Both the position numbers and the translations under genes were made by a program. A stretch of 30,931 nt of DNA from contig JBDZUZ010000023.1 of NCBI GenBank assembly GCA_040255445.1, positions 1 through 30,931 on the forward strand, read 5' to 3'. This document shows, one piece after another, positions 1 through 8,248 of the stretch. Each line of letters opens with the position of its first letter. Within the stretch, counting starts at the first letter, position 1. This stretch comes from JBDZUZ01 sp040255445. Lineage in GTDB: Bacteria > Planctomycetota > Phycisphaerae > Phycisphaerales > UBA1924. The notes under the pieces were generated by a model that was not told the DNA's origin, searched no databases, and was given only the letters and a program-made list of their open reading frames with translations.

Positions 1-13
1 CGGCAGCCCAACG

Positions 14-43
14 CACGGGGACTCGCAAAGCCTCGACCCCGTG
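14..43. repeat. REP-like hairpin at left edge
   Basis: CACGGGG (14-20) and CCCCGTG (37-43) form a 7-bp stem around a 16-nt loop. Read on the minus strand, the loop contains GAGGCTTTGCGAG. That is nearly the same as the loop of a palindrome at 29637-29678 (GAGGCTCTGCGAG), and both are flanked by GTGCCACG-like sequence. This suggests one family of dispersed palindromic repeats. No gene is visible in bases 1-306. Confidence 0.5.
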
Positions 44-132
44 CCACGAAACGCTCGGACAATGTCGCGAACAGACTCACCCTGACGTGCCCGGGCCACC
101 CGCCGGCGTGCTGCTGGCGGGCGCGCTGGGGG

Positions 133-177
133 ATAGGTCTCATAGGTCCTATAGGGCGAATAGGTCCGATGGGACGG
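133..177. repeat. 9-bp tandem repeat, five units
   Basis: Five consecutive 9-nt units follow the pattern ATAGGTCCT: ATAGGTCTC, ATAGGTCCT, ATAGGGCGA, ATAGGTCCG, ATGGGACGG. The units diverge toward the right. No reading frame is associated with the repeat. It lies downstream of the minus-strand gene that ends at 307. Confidence 0.7.
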
Positions 178-199
178 GGGAGCGCTGGACGCTGGTGTC

Positions 200-293
200 G
201 CCCTCTTCGAGGGCTTTGCGGATGTTGGGATGCTGACCCACGGCTTGCGGCTTCGCCGCGGCCCTGGGGGCGAAGTGCTTTCGCCCTTCGGGC
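200..293. other. Cluster of small hairpins
   Basis: The segment holds GCCCTC-TTC-GAGGGC (200-214, followed by TTT), a GCGGC/GCCGC hairpin (about 247-259), GGGCGAA-GTGCT-TTCGCCC (268-286) and GCCC-TTC-GGGC (283-293). The first hairpin, with its flanks TC...T, recurs as an exact reverse complement at 29824-29838. Lying just past the stop codon at 307, the cluster could end the minus-strand transcript, but no minus-strand T-run follows it. A dispersed repeat is at least as likely. Confidence 0.5.
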
Positions 294-306
294 TTGAAGG
301 CGGGGA

Positions 307-909
307 TCATGTTTGGTGAGTGGGGCTATGGGTGGGGTTGTGGTGTTGACTGGTCGTGCCGCTCTTGGAGATGGGTGCGGCCGCCTGGGCTGTGGCGTGC
401 GTGGCGGTTGAGGTTTGCTGCGCGGCGGTGTGGGTCGTCTGGGTCGAGCTCGCGGGCTGGTGCTGATCTCCGCCGCGGTGCGGTTGTCCGTGGGCGGCGT
501 CCTCATCGTTGGCGTTGCGCGGGGATCGGCGTGAAGGGGCGCGGCCGGGTGGCGCGATGGCGCGGAGGAGGGTGGTGGCGGCGCGGCGTTTCTCGGGGAG
601 GGGTTCATCGCTGTCGACGATGGTGGTGAGCAGGTCGATGCAGCGGCGCTTGGCGGCCTGGGCCTGGTGGTGGCGGAGGGCTGAGACGTACGCGGCGATC
701 AGGGGTTCGTTGAGCCACTTGACGAGGGCGTCGATGGCGATGCCGGTCGCCGCGGACCAGGCGAGGAGGTCTTCCCTGCAGTCGCGGAAGAACTGGGTCA
801 GGAAGCGGGACTGCTCGGGGCTCAGGGGCTCGAGCGAGCCCGGGGGCGGGGCATCGGTGTGGCTGGTGTGGGCGTGCGTGCTATCCGAATTGTGATTGGG
901 TGCGACCAT
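307..909 (-). CDS. Hypothetical protein with low-complexity tail
   Basis: A protein of 200 residues if started at the ATG at 909. The open frame runs upstream to 1026, but that stretch is Pro/Cys-rich and looks non-coding. The middle (roughly residues 30-115) is a plausible all-helical domain beginning LSPEQSRFLTQFFRDC, with a helix-turn-helix-like spacing around TGIAIDALVKWLNEP. The last 85 or so residues are rich in Thr, Gln, His, Ala and Arg and are probably disordered. No family is recognised; a small DNA-binding protein is a guess from the helical pattern only. No strong ribosome-binding site precedes 909. It is divergent from the NAD kinase gene. Confidence 0.6.
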   Translation of the reverse strand: MVAPNHNSDSTHAHTSHTDAPPPGSLEPLSPEQSRFLTQFFRDCREDLLAWSAATGIAIDALVKWLNEPLIAAYVSALRHHQAQAAKRRCIDLLTTIVDSDEPLPEKRRAATTLLRAIAPPGRAPSRRSPRNANDEDAAHGQPHRGGDQHQPASSTQTTHTAAQQTSTATHATAQAAAPISKSGTTSQHHNPTHSPTHQT

Positions 910-972
910 GCTGGGAGCGTACAGGCGTCCGACCGGTGTGCAAGAGGGGTGCGCGGAATCCGGGCGGCGCCG

Positions 973-990
973 CTGACATGGTGTTGTCAG
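973..990. promoter_or_regulatory. Inverted repeat CTGACA-N6-TGTCAG
   Basis: CTGACA (973-978) and TGTCAG (985-990) form a perfect 6-bp inverted repeat with a 6-nt spacer. It sits in the divergent intergenic region between the unknown minus-strand gene (start 909) and NAD kinase (start 1111). Half-site length and spacing suit a dimeric regulator, but no regulator can be named. Confidence 0.25.
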
Positions 991-1008
991 TGGACAGGGC
1001 GCTTCCTC

Positions 1009-1047
1009 CTCAACTCCCGAGCTCAACTCCCGAACTCCACTCCCGAA
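1009..1047. repeat. 13-bp tandem repeat, three units
   Basis: Three adjacent 13-nt units CTCAACTCCCGAR: 1009-1021, 1022-1034 and 1035-1047, the last with one substitution. The array lies 63 bp upstream of the NAD kinase start, inside the probable leader or promoter region. Copy-number change there could alter leader length or promoter spacing. Confidence 0.75.
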
Positions 1048-1110
1048 CTGCGGGGCCGAGAACCGTCAGCGGCGCCGCATCGGTGGCCGACCGCTTCCTA
1101 CAGTCCCGCC

Positions 1111-1986
1111 ATGCCGCGGTCTGCCATTTTGCTTGTGAACCGGTCGAAGGCCGAGGCGCTTGACGCCGAGGCGCGGGTGGCTGCGCTGATAGAGCGGCAT
1201 GGGGAGCTGCGGGGGGTGTACGAGGCGGATGGTGGTGAGCCGCCGGAGAAGGCCGCGGGGTGTGATATGGTTGTGGTGCTGGGGGGCGATGGCACGCTTT
1301 TGAGCCAGTCGCGGCGGTGCATCGACCTGGACATCCCGATGCTGGGTGTGAACCTGGGTCGGATCGGGTTCATGGCCGAGTTCGACATGGCCGCGCTCGA
1401 GGAGCAAGCGGCTTCGCTCTTTGGCTCGGGGGAGATCAAGACCTGGGCGTATCAGCTGCTGAAGGCCGAGGTGCTGGGCGGGCGTGATGGTTCGCCGCGG
1501 TTCACGGGGATCGGGCTCAACGAGGCGGCGGTGACGGCGGGGCCGCCTTACCGGCTGGTCACGCTGAGTTTCTCGATCGACGGCAACGGCGGCCCGACGG
1601 TGAGCGGCGACGGGCTGATCATCTCAACGCCCCTGGGCTCGACCGCGTACAACCTCTCGGCGGGCGGGCCGATCATGTCGCCCAAGACCGATGGTTTTGC
1701 GATCACGCCGATCGCGCCCTACTCGCTGGCGTTCCGGCCGATCGTGGTGCCGGGGACGAGCCGCATCGAGGTGCGGGCGGATCGGGTGAATGATGAATCG
1801 GGCCGCTCGGGCACGACGCTCACGCTGGATGGGCAGGTGCAGACGCGGATCCACGAGGGGGACCGGCTGGTCATCCGCAAGCACGACCGCACTGTGCGGT
1901 TCGTTGAGAATCAGCAGACCAGTTACTGGTCGCGGCTGATCGGGAAGCTCCACTGGGCGGCAGCGCCGAAGTCACGCGATGCGTAA
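1111..1986 (+). CDS. nadK: NAD kinase
   Basis: Phosphorylates NAD to NADP in the cytoplasm using ATP or polyphosphate. The 291-residue product has the family hallmarks: GGDGTLL (about residues 58-64, with the conserved catalytic Asp), NLGRIGFMAE, and the substrate-binding STPLGSTAYNLSAGGP. The length is normal for bacterial NadK. The frame is open back to 859, but homology begins at the ATG at 1111 (MPRSAILLVNRSK), so that start was chosen; no clear Shine-Dalgarno precedes it. The 3' end overlaps the pseudopilin start by 8 bases, so the two genes are probably cotranscribed. Confidence 0.93.
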   Translation: MPRSAILLVNRSKAEALDAEARVAALIERHGELRGVYEADGGEPPEKAAGCDMVVVLGGDGTLLSQSRRCIDLDIPMLGVNLGRIGFMAEFDMAALEEQAASLFGSGEIKTWAYQLLKAEVLGGRDGSPRFTGIGLNEAAVTAGPPYRLVTLSFSIDGNGGPTVSGDGLIISTPLGSTAYNLSAGGPIMSPKTDGFAITPIAPYSLAFRPIVVPGTSRIEVRADRVNDESGRSGTTLTLDGQVQTRIHEGDRLVIRKHDRTVRFVENQQTSYWSRLIGKLHWAAAPKSRDA

Positions 1987-2686
1987 GTATGGAGACGCCA
2001 CATCGCCGCGGGCAGCGCATGGCGGCTTCACGCTGATCGAACTGCTCGTCGTCATCGCGATCATTGCGCTCTTGATCTCGATCCTGCTGCCCGCGCTGGG
2101 CAAGGCGCGCGAGGCGGGGCGGGCGACGGTGTGCCTTTCCAACCTCCGCCAGTCGTTCATCGCCATCCGCGCCTACGCCGATGAGAACCGGGGCCAGTCG
2201 CCCGCGCTGGGTGTGCCGTACGGGTCGCTCCCGAACTGGGGCCTGGTGGTGCAGAGCTCGACGGGGCAGTCGGGCTCGACGCCGGGCGAGCTCTTCACGC
2301 GGTCATCGGTGCTGGTCTGCCCCACCACCAAGGCCGTGTACGGGCCGCAGATGACGCGGACCTACGCGATCAACGCGACAGGGCACGCCGGCGCTCCGGG
2401 CGATCCTGATTCCTTCGACAGCGGGGAGGGCGCGAGTATCGATATGGATGCGGTGCTGTTCCCCTCGTTGCGGCCGTTGCTGGTTGATGCGCAGGCGACG
2501 GTCATCCCGCCGCCCGCGCCGCCGCCGGAGCGCACGGCGAGTGTGCTGGACTATCGCAACGCGGACCATGTCGAGAACCGCATTGCGCGGTTTCACTCGC
2601 AGCGGTCGTTTCAGTCATCACTGCTGGATGGTTCGGCCACATCCTGGCAGGAGGTTCCCGCGGAGTGGCTGGAGCCGCTGCCGTAG
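1979..2686 (+). CDS. Type IV/II pseudopilin-like protein, planctomycete type
   Basis: A 235-residue prepilin-like protein. A 16-residue basic leader ends in Gly-Gly before FTLIELLVVIAIIALL: the peptidase cleavage site with Glu at mature position 5, continuous with a hydrophobic helix to about residue 40. Near the C terminus, FHSQRSFQSSLLDGS resembles the His-X9-10-Asp-Gly signature of the many short pseudopilins of planctomycetes. Such proteins are thought to be processed by a prepilin peptidase and to join type II secretion or pilus-like assemblies; the role of individual copies is unknown. No assembly genes are nearby. Its ATG lies within the end of nadK, implying translational coupling. 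Confidence 0.85.
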   Translation: MRKYGDATSPRAAHGGFTLIELLVVIAIIALLISILLPALGKAREAGRATVCLSNLRQSFIAIRAYADENRGQSPALGVPYGSLPNWGLVVQSSTGQSGSTPGELFTRSSVLVCPTTKAVYGPQMTRTYAINATGHAGAPGDPDSFDSGEGASIDMDAVLFPSLRPLLVDAQATVIPPPAPPPERTASVLDYRNADHVENRIARFHSQRSFQSSLLDGSATSWQEVPAEWLEPLP

Positions 2687-2709
2687 CTGCCGCGCGTGGG
2701 CCGCGCTCT

Positions 2710-4740
2710 TCACGCGATCGGCAGCCGCAGCACGAACTCGGCGCCGCCGCCATCGGGCGTTCGGAGCGTGAGCGAGCCGCCCAATTGCTTCGCGAGGCCG
2801 TGGGAGAGCGCGAGGCCCAGGCCCAGCCCGGGCGTCGAACCATCGGCCTGACGCCGGCCGCGGACGAAGGGGCGGAAGATCTCTTTCGCATCCTTCCCAT
2901 CGAGCCCCGGGCCGTGATCGCGGACCGAGAGGCACAGGTCCTTGCCGCAGCGCGTCATCGTCAGCACAACCTCGCCGTCGCCGTATTTGCAGGCGTTGTC
3001 GATGAGGTTGAAGACGATGCGCTCGATCGTTCCGGGATCGGTTGTCAGCGTGAGCTTCGCCGACTCATCACCGAGTTCATCGACGAGGCGCAGCTCGAGC
3101 GCGCCCTGGCGGCAGCGTTCCTGCAGGACGGGTGCCAGACCGCCGAGCAGGTCCGCCGCGGAGATCGCTCGCCGATTTGCGCGTGAGGAGCGGCCGAGCC
3201 GCGCGTAATCGAGCACGCTCTCGACGATCGCCGAGAGCCGACGCGATTCGTTGCGGAGCGTCGAGAGATACTGCGTTCTGCGGTCCTCATCGCGGACCAT
3301 CCCGCCCGCGAGCATGTCGGAGTAGAGGCAGAAGGTGGTGAGCGGGGTGCGGAGTTCGTGCGTGACGGCGGAGACGAATCGGCCGCGGCGTTCGGCGAGA
3401 TCCCAGAAACTGCGCATGACGAGCGCGATCATCAGCACCGCGGCGAGCACCGCCGTCCACGCGAGGATGAGCGAGGTGACGACCGGCGAGACGCCGGCCG
3501 CGGCGGGCATCGGGGGCATCGGGGCGAGCAGCTCGGCGGGGACTACGGCGAGCGAACGCCCCGCGATCTCCGGATCGTCCAGCCGCGAGCGGTCGACGAT
3601 CGGCCGCAGTTGCGATTGGGGGAGCGTCTCGCCGGCGATCGCTTCGAGTTCGCGCTGCAGCGCGGGCCAGTCGAGCCAGAAGCCCTGCTGGATCGATTCC
3701 TCACCGATCATCACGCGGCGGACGAAGAGCAGCATTGGTGCATCGCTGCCCGCTTCGAGCCAGACCGGTTCAAAGGCGGTCTGGACCACGGGCAGGGGCG
3801 ACTCGACGTTGGCGAGCTGGAGCGGGAGGTCGCTACCGGTGTCGAAGAATTGTGAACCCGGGCCGACAACGTTGATCTGCCCGGCTGTCTGCGGCGCGAC
3901 GTTCTCGGTGTTCTTCGCGAGCTCCGCCGCACGCTGGCGCGATGCGTACTCCTGCTGGGACTTGAGTTGCGGGGCATCGTCCTTCTGCGATTGAGCGAGG
4001 GGCTGGCGTGGCGGCGCTGCGGCGGATGGATACACAGGCGGTGTCGCGGCGGGCGCTGCGGCTCCGTCCGAGCGGTCGCGCTCCGGGGCGGCGGCCATCT
4101 GGTCGGTGCTCGTGGACTCACGGGCCGCCTCGGCCAGCACCACATCCGGAGATGACCGGCTTCGAAGGACCATTTGCCCGCGGGGGTCTGGTGACGGGGC
4201 CGTCGTGCGCAGCGCGAGCGGTCGCGCGCCGAGCACGGCGGCCCCAAGCTCGGTGGCGGTCAGTTCCCGCTGCAGCGCTGCAAGCTCATCTTCGCGTCTT
4301 TCGAGCGTGTAGCTGGGGGCGTAGACACCCTCGGCGAGCTTGCGCATGACTTCTTCGGGCGCCTGCGGGGAGGTGATCTCGCCGGAGGCATCGATCTGGA
4401 AATAGAGCCGCACGAACTCGCCCGATTCGCGGAGGAGCGGGGAGGGCACGAGCACTTCACCGGGCTCGATGGCGCGGAGCATGTTCGTGTAGGCGCGGCC
4501 CGCGGGGTAGAACGCCTTGTACTCGAAGTAGGGTCGGGCTGCTTCCCGCGCGACGATGGGCGTGAGCCGCGCATCCATCCGCCACAGCACCAGGCGGAGC
4601 GATTCCTGGTAGCGGGCCTCGCGCTGGGCATCGCGCTCGCGGGCCTCGAGCGCTACGGACTGGCGCGTGATCCACGCCATCGCGGCGAGCACCGCGAGCA
4701 CTCCAACACCGAACGCAACCAGCCACCAGCGCGAACGCAT
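2710..4740 (-). CDS. Membrane sensor histidine kinase
   Basis: About 676 residues. Transmembrane segments lie near residues 7-27 and 420-445, flanking an unusually large extracytoplasmic region of almost 400 residues. That region has an Ala/Pro/Gln-rich, probably flexible stretch at about 210-275 and matches no sensor fold I recognise. Then come an H-box (AVTHELRTPL, His about 462), an N-box (FNLIDNACKYG) and G-boxes (DHGPGL, GLGLGLALS). It should autophosphorylate and pass phosphate to the response regulator encoded just upstream. The ATG at 4740 overlaps the regulator's stop as TGATG; a GTG at 4743 is the alternative. GAGGAG inside the upstream gene serves as ribosome-binding site. Confidence 0.92.
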   Translation of the reverse strand: MRSRWWLVAFGVGVLAVLAAMAWITRQSVALEARERDAQREARYQESLRLVLWRMDARLTPIVAREAARPYFEYKAFYPAGRAYTNMLRAIEPGEVLVPSPLLRESGEFVRLYFQIDASGEITSPQAPEEVMRKLAEGVYAPSYTLERREDELAALQRELTATELGAAVLGARPLALRTTAPSPDPRGQMVLRSRSSPDVVLAEAARESTSTDQMAAAPERDRSDGAAAPAATPPVYPSAAAPPRQPLAQSQKDDAPQLKSQQEYASRQRAAELAKNTENVAPQTAGQINVVGPGSQFFDTGSDLPLQLANVESPLPVVQTAFEPVWLEAGSDAPMLLFVRRVMIGEESIQQGFWLDWPALQRELEAIAGETLPQSQLRPIVDRSRLDDPEIAGRSLAVVPAELLAPMPPMPAAAGVSPVVTSLILAWTAVLAAVLMIALVMRSFWDLAERRGRFVSAVTHELRTPLTTFCLYSDMLAGGMVRDEDRRTQYLSTLRNESRRLSAIVESVLDYARLGRSSRANRRAISAADLLGGLAPVLQERCRQGALELRLVDELGDESAKLTLTTDPGTIERIVFNLIDNACKYGDGEVVLTMTRCGKDLCLSVRDHGPGLDGKDAKEIFRPFVRGRRQADGSTPGLGLGLALSHGLAKQLGGSLTLRTPDGGGAEFVLRLPIA

Positions 4741-5495
4741 CACCGGCGCGACTCCTCACCGCTGTCCGCGGCGTGTTTGGCGTCTTGGGCGTCTTCGGTT
4801 CCCTTGTCAACGAGCATGTACCCCTTGGCGCGCACGGTCACGATCACGGCCGGTTGCGCGGAATCATCACGCAACAGCTCGCGGACCCGGGCGACCGCCA
4901 TGTCGACCGTGCGGGTCTGGACGCCGCGGGGATCGAGGCCCCAGACGCGGCTGAGCAGTTCATCACGCGAGACCGCGCGGCCGCGGTGCGCTACCAGGTA
5001 CTGCAGCAGCCCCACCTCGCGCTCGGTCAATCGGCAGCGCTCGCCATCGCCGTGGACGACCTCGCGCTTCTCGAGGTCGATGGCGCGTCCGGCGATATCG
5101 AGCCGGCCCACTGTCTTGGGCCGCTCGGCGCTGCGGCGCATGACGGCCTCGACACGGGCGAGAAGCTCGGCCGCGCTGAACGGTTTCACGACATAGTCGT
5201 CGGCGCCTTCGCGCAGGCCGCGGACGCGGTCCTGTTCCTCGCCCTTGGCGGTGAGGATGATCACCGGCAGGCCGGGGCGGACGCGGCGGATCTCCTTGAG
5301 CGCGGTCATGCCATCCATCCGCGGCATGAGCAGGTCCATGAGGATGAGGTCGATCTCCGCGGAGAGGGCGAGTTCGACGCCCGCAGCGCCGTCCGCGGCT
5401 TCGAGCGTGCGGTAGCCGCTGACGGAGAGCAGGTCGGCGATGCCGCGGCGGATCGCGGCATCATCCTCGACAACAAGGAGCGTTCCCAGCGGCAC
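4740..5495 (-). CDS. OmpR/PhoB-family response regulator
   Basis: 251 residues. The N-terminal receiver has the acidic pocket at VVEDD (residues 8-12), phosphoacceptor Asp54 (LILMDLLMP), Thr82 and Lys104 (YVVKPF). The C-terminal winged-helix domain covers about residues 130-230 (LTEREVGLLQYLVAHRG, VQTRTVDMAVARVRELL), as in OmpR-type activators. The final 20 residues are charged and likely disordered. It is the cytoplasmic partner of the kinase downstream, to which it is coupled by overlapping stop and start. The gene follows the terminator of the VIT/vWA gene, so it probably has its own promoter in 5497-5563. Confidence 0.93.
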   Translation of the reverse strand: MPLGTLLVVEDDAAIRRGIADLLSVSGYRTLEAADGAAGVELALSAEIDLILMDLLMPRMDGMTALKEIRRVRPGLPVIILTAKGEEQDRVRGLREGADDYVVKPFSAAELLARVEAVMRRSAERPKTVGRLDIAGRAIDLEKREVVHGDGERCRLTEREVGLLQYLVAHRGRAVSRDELLSRVWGLDPRGVQTRTVDMAVARVRELLRDDSAQPAVIVTVRAKGYMLVDKGTEDAQDAKHAADSGEESRR

Positions 5496-5563
5496 GAGCC
5501 TGCCTCCATCGCGCGTGTGGTGCGCATCTTTGCTGCGCGCCGGCCGCGGCCGGCCGGCGCACG

Positions 5564-5596
5564 AAAACCCGGGCCCGCGGGGGTCGCGGGCCCGGG
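5564..5596 (-). terminator. Rho-independent terminator of the VIT/vWA gene
   Basis: CCCGGGCCCGCG (5568-5579) pairs perfectly with CGCGGGCCCGGG (5585-5596) around a 5-nt loop. Read on the minus strand the 12-bp stem is followed by TTTT. It lies 20 bp past the stop of the VIT/vWA gene and before the response regulator, so it separates the two transcripts. Confidence 0.8.
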
Positions 5597-5615
5597 TGTA
5601 CTCATCGGCGATCCG

Positions 5616-7955
5616 TCACTTCCTGGGCGATTCCTTCGCGTCCTTCTCCTGGGCCTTCTCGTCCTTTGCGGCCTTCACGAGGATCAGTTCCTTCTCGACG
5701 AGCATCAGGATGTCGCCGCCCTGGGCCAGCTCGGCCTGGCGGCCGAGCTTGGTGAGGGCCTCGACGAGCTTGGTGTAGGCCTCGGTACCGAACTCGACGG
5801 TGCGGTCGGGCTCGCGTTCCTTCTTGGCGAGGACCTCGCCCTGGACCCAGCGGTCGTCGCGCTTGAAGTAGCCGCGGCCGGCGATGTTCTGGACCACGCT
5901 CACGCGTTCTTCCGACATGCCGCGTCCGTAGTAAGAGGCGGTGTTGGTAGCGGCCACCTGCGCGTTCTTCATGTTCATGTCCATCTGCTGCCCCGCCGCG
6001 GCTTCTCCGGCGCGGGAGCGGAGCACCTCGCGTGCGGCGGGCTCTGCGGCGGGCGCGATGCCCGCGAGGCCATCGCTCATGTCGGTCGACTCGCGGGCGA
6101 GGAACGCGGTGTACTCGGTCAGCACACCGTGCTCGAGCGAGAGCCGGACGATCTCGTCGATGATCTCCTTCATCGAGTCTTCGCTCATGCTGCCGTCGGC
6201 CTGGGCCTGGCGGATCTGATCGCCGAGGACAGCGATACGGCGGCCGGCCCAGAGGCGGCGGATGTAGGAGTGCGATTCGGATGCGGTTGCCGGGTCGAGC
6301 GTGACCATCGCCGCGAGCTCCTGGTCTCCGGCCGTCCCGGTGAGCTTGATCTGGGCGGTGACATCCTTCTCCTCGCCGGTCTTGTAGCGGCCGAAGACGA
6401 CGAGCTGCTCGCCCTTGAACATGTCGGGCAGCACAGCGGGCGCGATGTCGACGAGGCGCATGCCGCCGGTGCTGGTGAGCTCGGGCTCGAGCAGCACGGG
6501 GCCATCGAGGCGGGCGAAGACGCGGGAGACCGCGGTCTCGACATCTTCGCCGGGGGTCACGATGCTGGTTGCGCCGCGTGACGCTGTGGAGAGCGCGCTC
6601 AAGAGCGGGACGTTGACATCGGACCCGACACCGAAGGTGAAGATACGGCGGTTGTCGTCGTTGGCTGCGTTCACCGATTCGCGGATCCGCACCTCGTTGC
6701 GCTCGCCGACCGTGGGGAGACCATCGGTCAGGAAGAGCACGAGCGGGAGGGCTTCGCCGGTCGGATCGGGGCGCACGGCTTCGAGGAGGGCATCGCGGAT
6801 GTTGGTGCCGCCGTTGGCCTGGATGCTGCTCAAGTAGCTGAGGGCCTTGGCGACCTCGTCCTTGGTGACCTCGACGGGCTTGTCGGCGTAGGACTGGATG
6901 GAGTCGGAGTAGTCGATGATGTTGAAGTATTCGCCCTCGCGCAGACCAGAGACGATCTGCCTGGCGGCGTTGACGGCCTGCACGATCTTTTCGCCGCGCA
7001 TCGAGCCGGAGCGGTCGAGCACGAGCACGACTTCGCGCTGCCGCGGCTGGCGCAATTTCTGGTCCGCGGCGGTGGCGAGCAGCATGAAGTAGCCCGCGTT
7101 CGGATCGGTGGGATCGGGCGCGGTCAGCACGGTCGCACGCAGTTCATCGCCGGCGACGGTCGCGGGGATCAGGGAGAGGCGGAAGGCCCCGCGGGCTTCG
7201 TTCTCCTTGATCGACTCGATCTGCAGGCCCGAGCGGGTGCGCTTGGTCACGATATCGTGGCTGGTGGAGAACGCGGCATCGACATCGCCGGTGATGTGGG
7301 TGGTGATGGTCCATGCCGCGCCGCCGGCGGCGAGAGCCTCGCCGCGGGGCAGGACGTAATCGATTCGGCCGGACTCGAGCGGCAGGACCTGCTCGTACTC
7401 CACACCGACCTGCGCGGTCTTGCCGGCGGGGACGGGGAAGACGCTGGTCTTGATCAGGTTCCAGCCGGCGAACTCGACAAGGGCCGGGTCCTTCAGGCTC
7501 GACACGATCGAGTCGTAGTAGCGGCGGGCTTCATCGGCGCGGAGGAGTTCGGCGACGGGCTCGGGGCCGCCGGTGTCGTAGTTCAGGCCTTTCACCACCG
7601 CGCCGTGAGGCACCGGAACGAGCAGCACGGCTTCCTGCTGCCGGCCCGCGGGGTTGTGCAGCGTGAGCGTGAGCGTCGTGGAGGCCGCCTGGCCGCGGAT
7701 CGTGACCGCGGCATCGACCTTCGTCAGTTCGAGCGGGCTGTGTTCGCGGTGGACCCCGATGACCCGGCGTTGCACGTTGGGGATGATGATCTGCGGGCCG
7801 TCGATCTGCGCTGGCTGTGCCGGCCGCCGATCGGTGCTCGTCGACGCGGTCTGTGCGCAGACCACGGCCGCTCCGAGCGTCGTCACCGCCAGCGCGGTGA
7901 GCACGCCGACTGCTGTGCGCCGTGTTCCGCCCGTTGTTCGCAGGATTCCTCGCAT
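5616..7955 (-). CDS. Exported VIT and von Willebrand A domain protein
   Basis: 779 residues. A signal peptide (basic start, hydrophobic core about 15-33, likely cleavage after CAQ) is followed by a VIT (inter-alpha-trypsin inhibitor N-terminal) domain at about 65-190. A vWA domain spans about 305-485 with a complete metal-ion adhesion site: DRSGSM (Asp314), Thr384 in GGTNI and Asp411 in LTDG. The remaining 300 residues are unassigned, ending in a Lys/Glu-rich tail. There is no LPXTG motif or C-terminal membrane helix, so it is probably secreted or periplasmic and may bind a partner through the metal site. AAGGAG precedes the start by 7 bases. A terminator follows the gene. Confidence 0.88.
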   Translation of the reverse strand: MRGILRTTGGTRRTAVGVLTALAVTTLGAAVVCAQTASTSTDRRPAQPAQIDGPQIIIPNVQRRVIGVHREHSPLELTKVDAAVTIRGQAASTTLTLTLHNPAGRQQEAVLLVPVPHGAVVKGLNYDTGGPEPVAELLRADEARRYYDSIVSSLKDPALVEFAGWNLIKTSVFPVPAGKTAQVGVEYEQVLPLESGRIDYVLPRGEALAAGGAAWTITTHITGDVDAAFSTSHDIVTKRTRSGLQIESIKENEARGAFRLSLIPATVAGDELRATVLTAPDPTDPNAGYFMLLATAADQKLRQPRQREVVLVLDRSGSMRGEKIVQAVNAARQIVSGLREGEYFNIIDYSDSIQSYADKPVEVTKDEVAKALSYLSSIQANGGTNIRDALLEAVRPDPTGEALPLVLFLTDGLPTVGERNEVRIRESVNAANDDNRRIFTFGVGSDVNVPLLSALSTASRGATSIVTPGEDVETAVSRVFARLDGPVLLEPELTSTGGMRLVDIAPAVLPDMFKGEQLVVFGRYKTGEEKDVTAQIKLTGTAGDQELAAMVTLDPATASESHSYIRRLWAGRRIAVLGDQIRQAQADGSMSEDSMKEIIDEIVRLSLEHGVLTEYTAFLARESTDMSDGLAGIAPAAEPAAREVLRSRAGEAAAGQQMDMNMKNAQVAATNTASYYGRGMSEERVSVVQNIAGRGYFKRDDRWVQGEVLAKKEREPDRTVEFGTEAYTKLVEALTKLGRQAELAQGGDILMLVEKELILVKAAKDEKAQEKDAKESPRK

Positions 7956-8248
7956 GTCATCGCTCCTTCAGCACGTGTTGGTCCGGCCCGTCCGGGTGAT
8001 CCGCCGCGGCGGCATGCCGCATCGCCCATTACGCTTGTGGACGGGTCTTCTGGACGGGTTGTACTCCCGGGTCCGTCCTTGGTGCGCAACACTGATGTAA
8101 CCCGGGCGAATCCGCGGGGTTTCGTCCGGAACGGCGGGCGGGCGGGGGCCGAGGGGACGCTCGCATGTGGCGTTGGACCGAGGAGGGCGGGGTCGCCAGA
8201 CGCCAACGAAACCCATACGCTGCCAGCGTGAACGACCCACACCACCCC

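Noticed and set aside
4773..6581. A 602-codon open frame on the + strand
   Set aside because: It lies opposite the response regulator and the VIT/vWA gene, which have clear domains. Its translation is low in diversity and typical of the antisense of GC-rich coding DNA.
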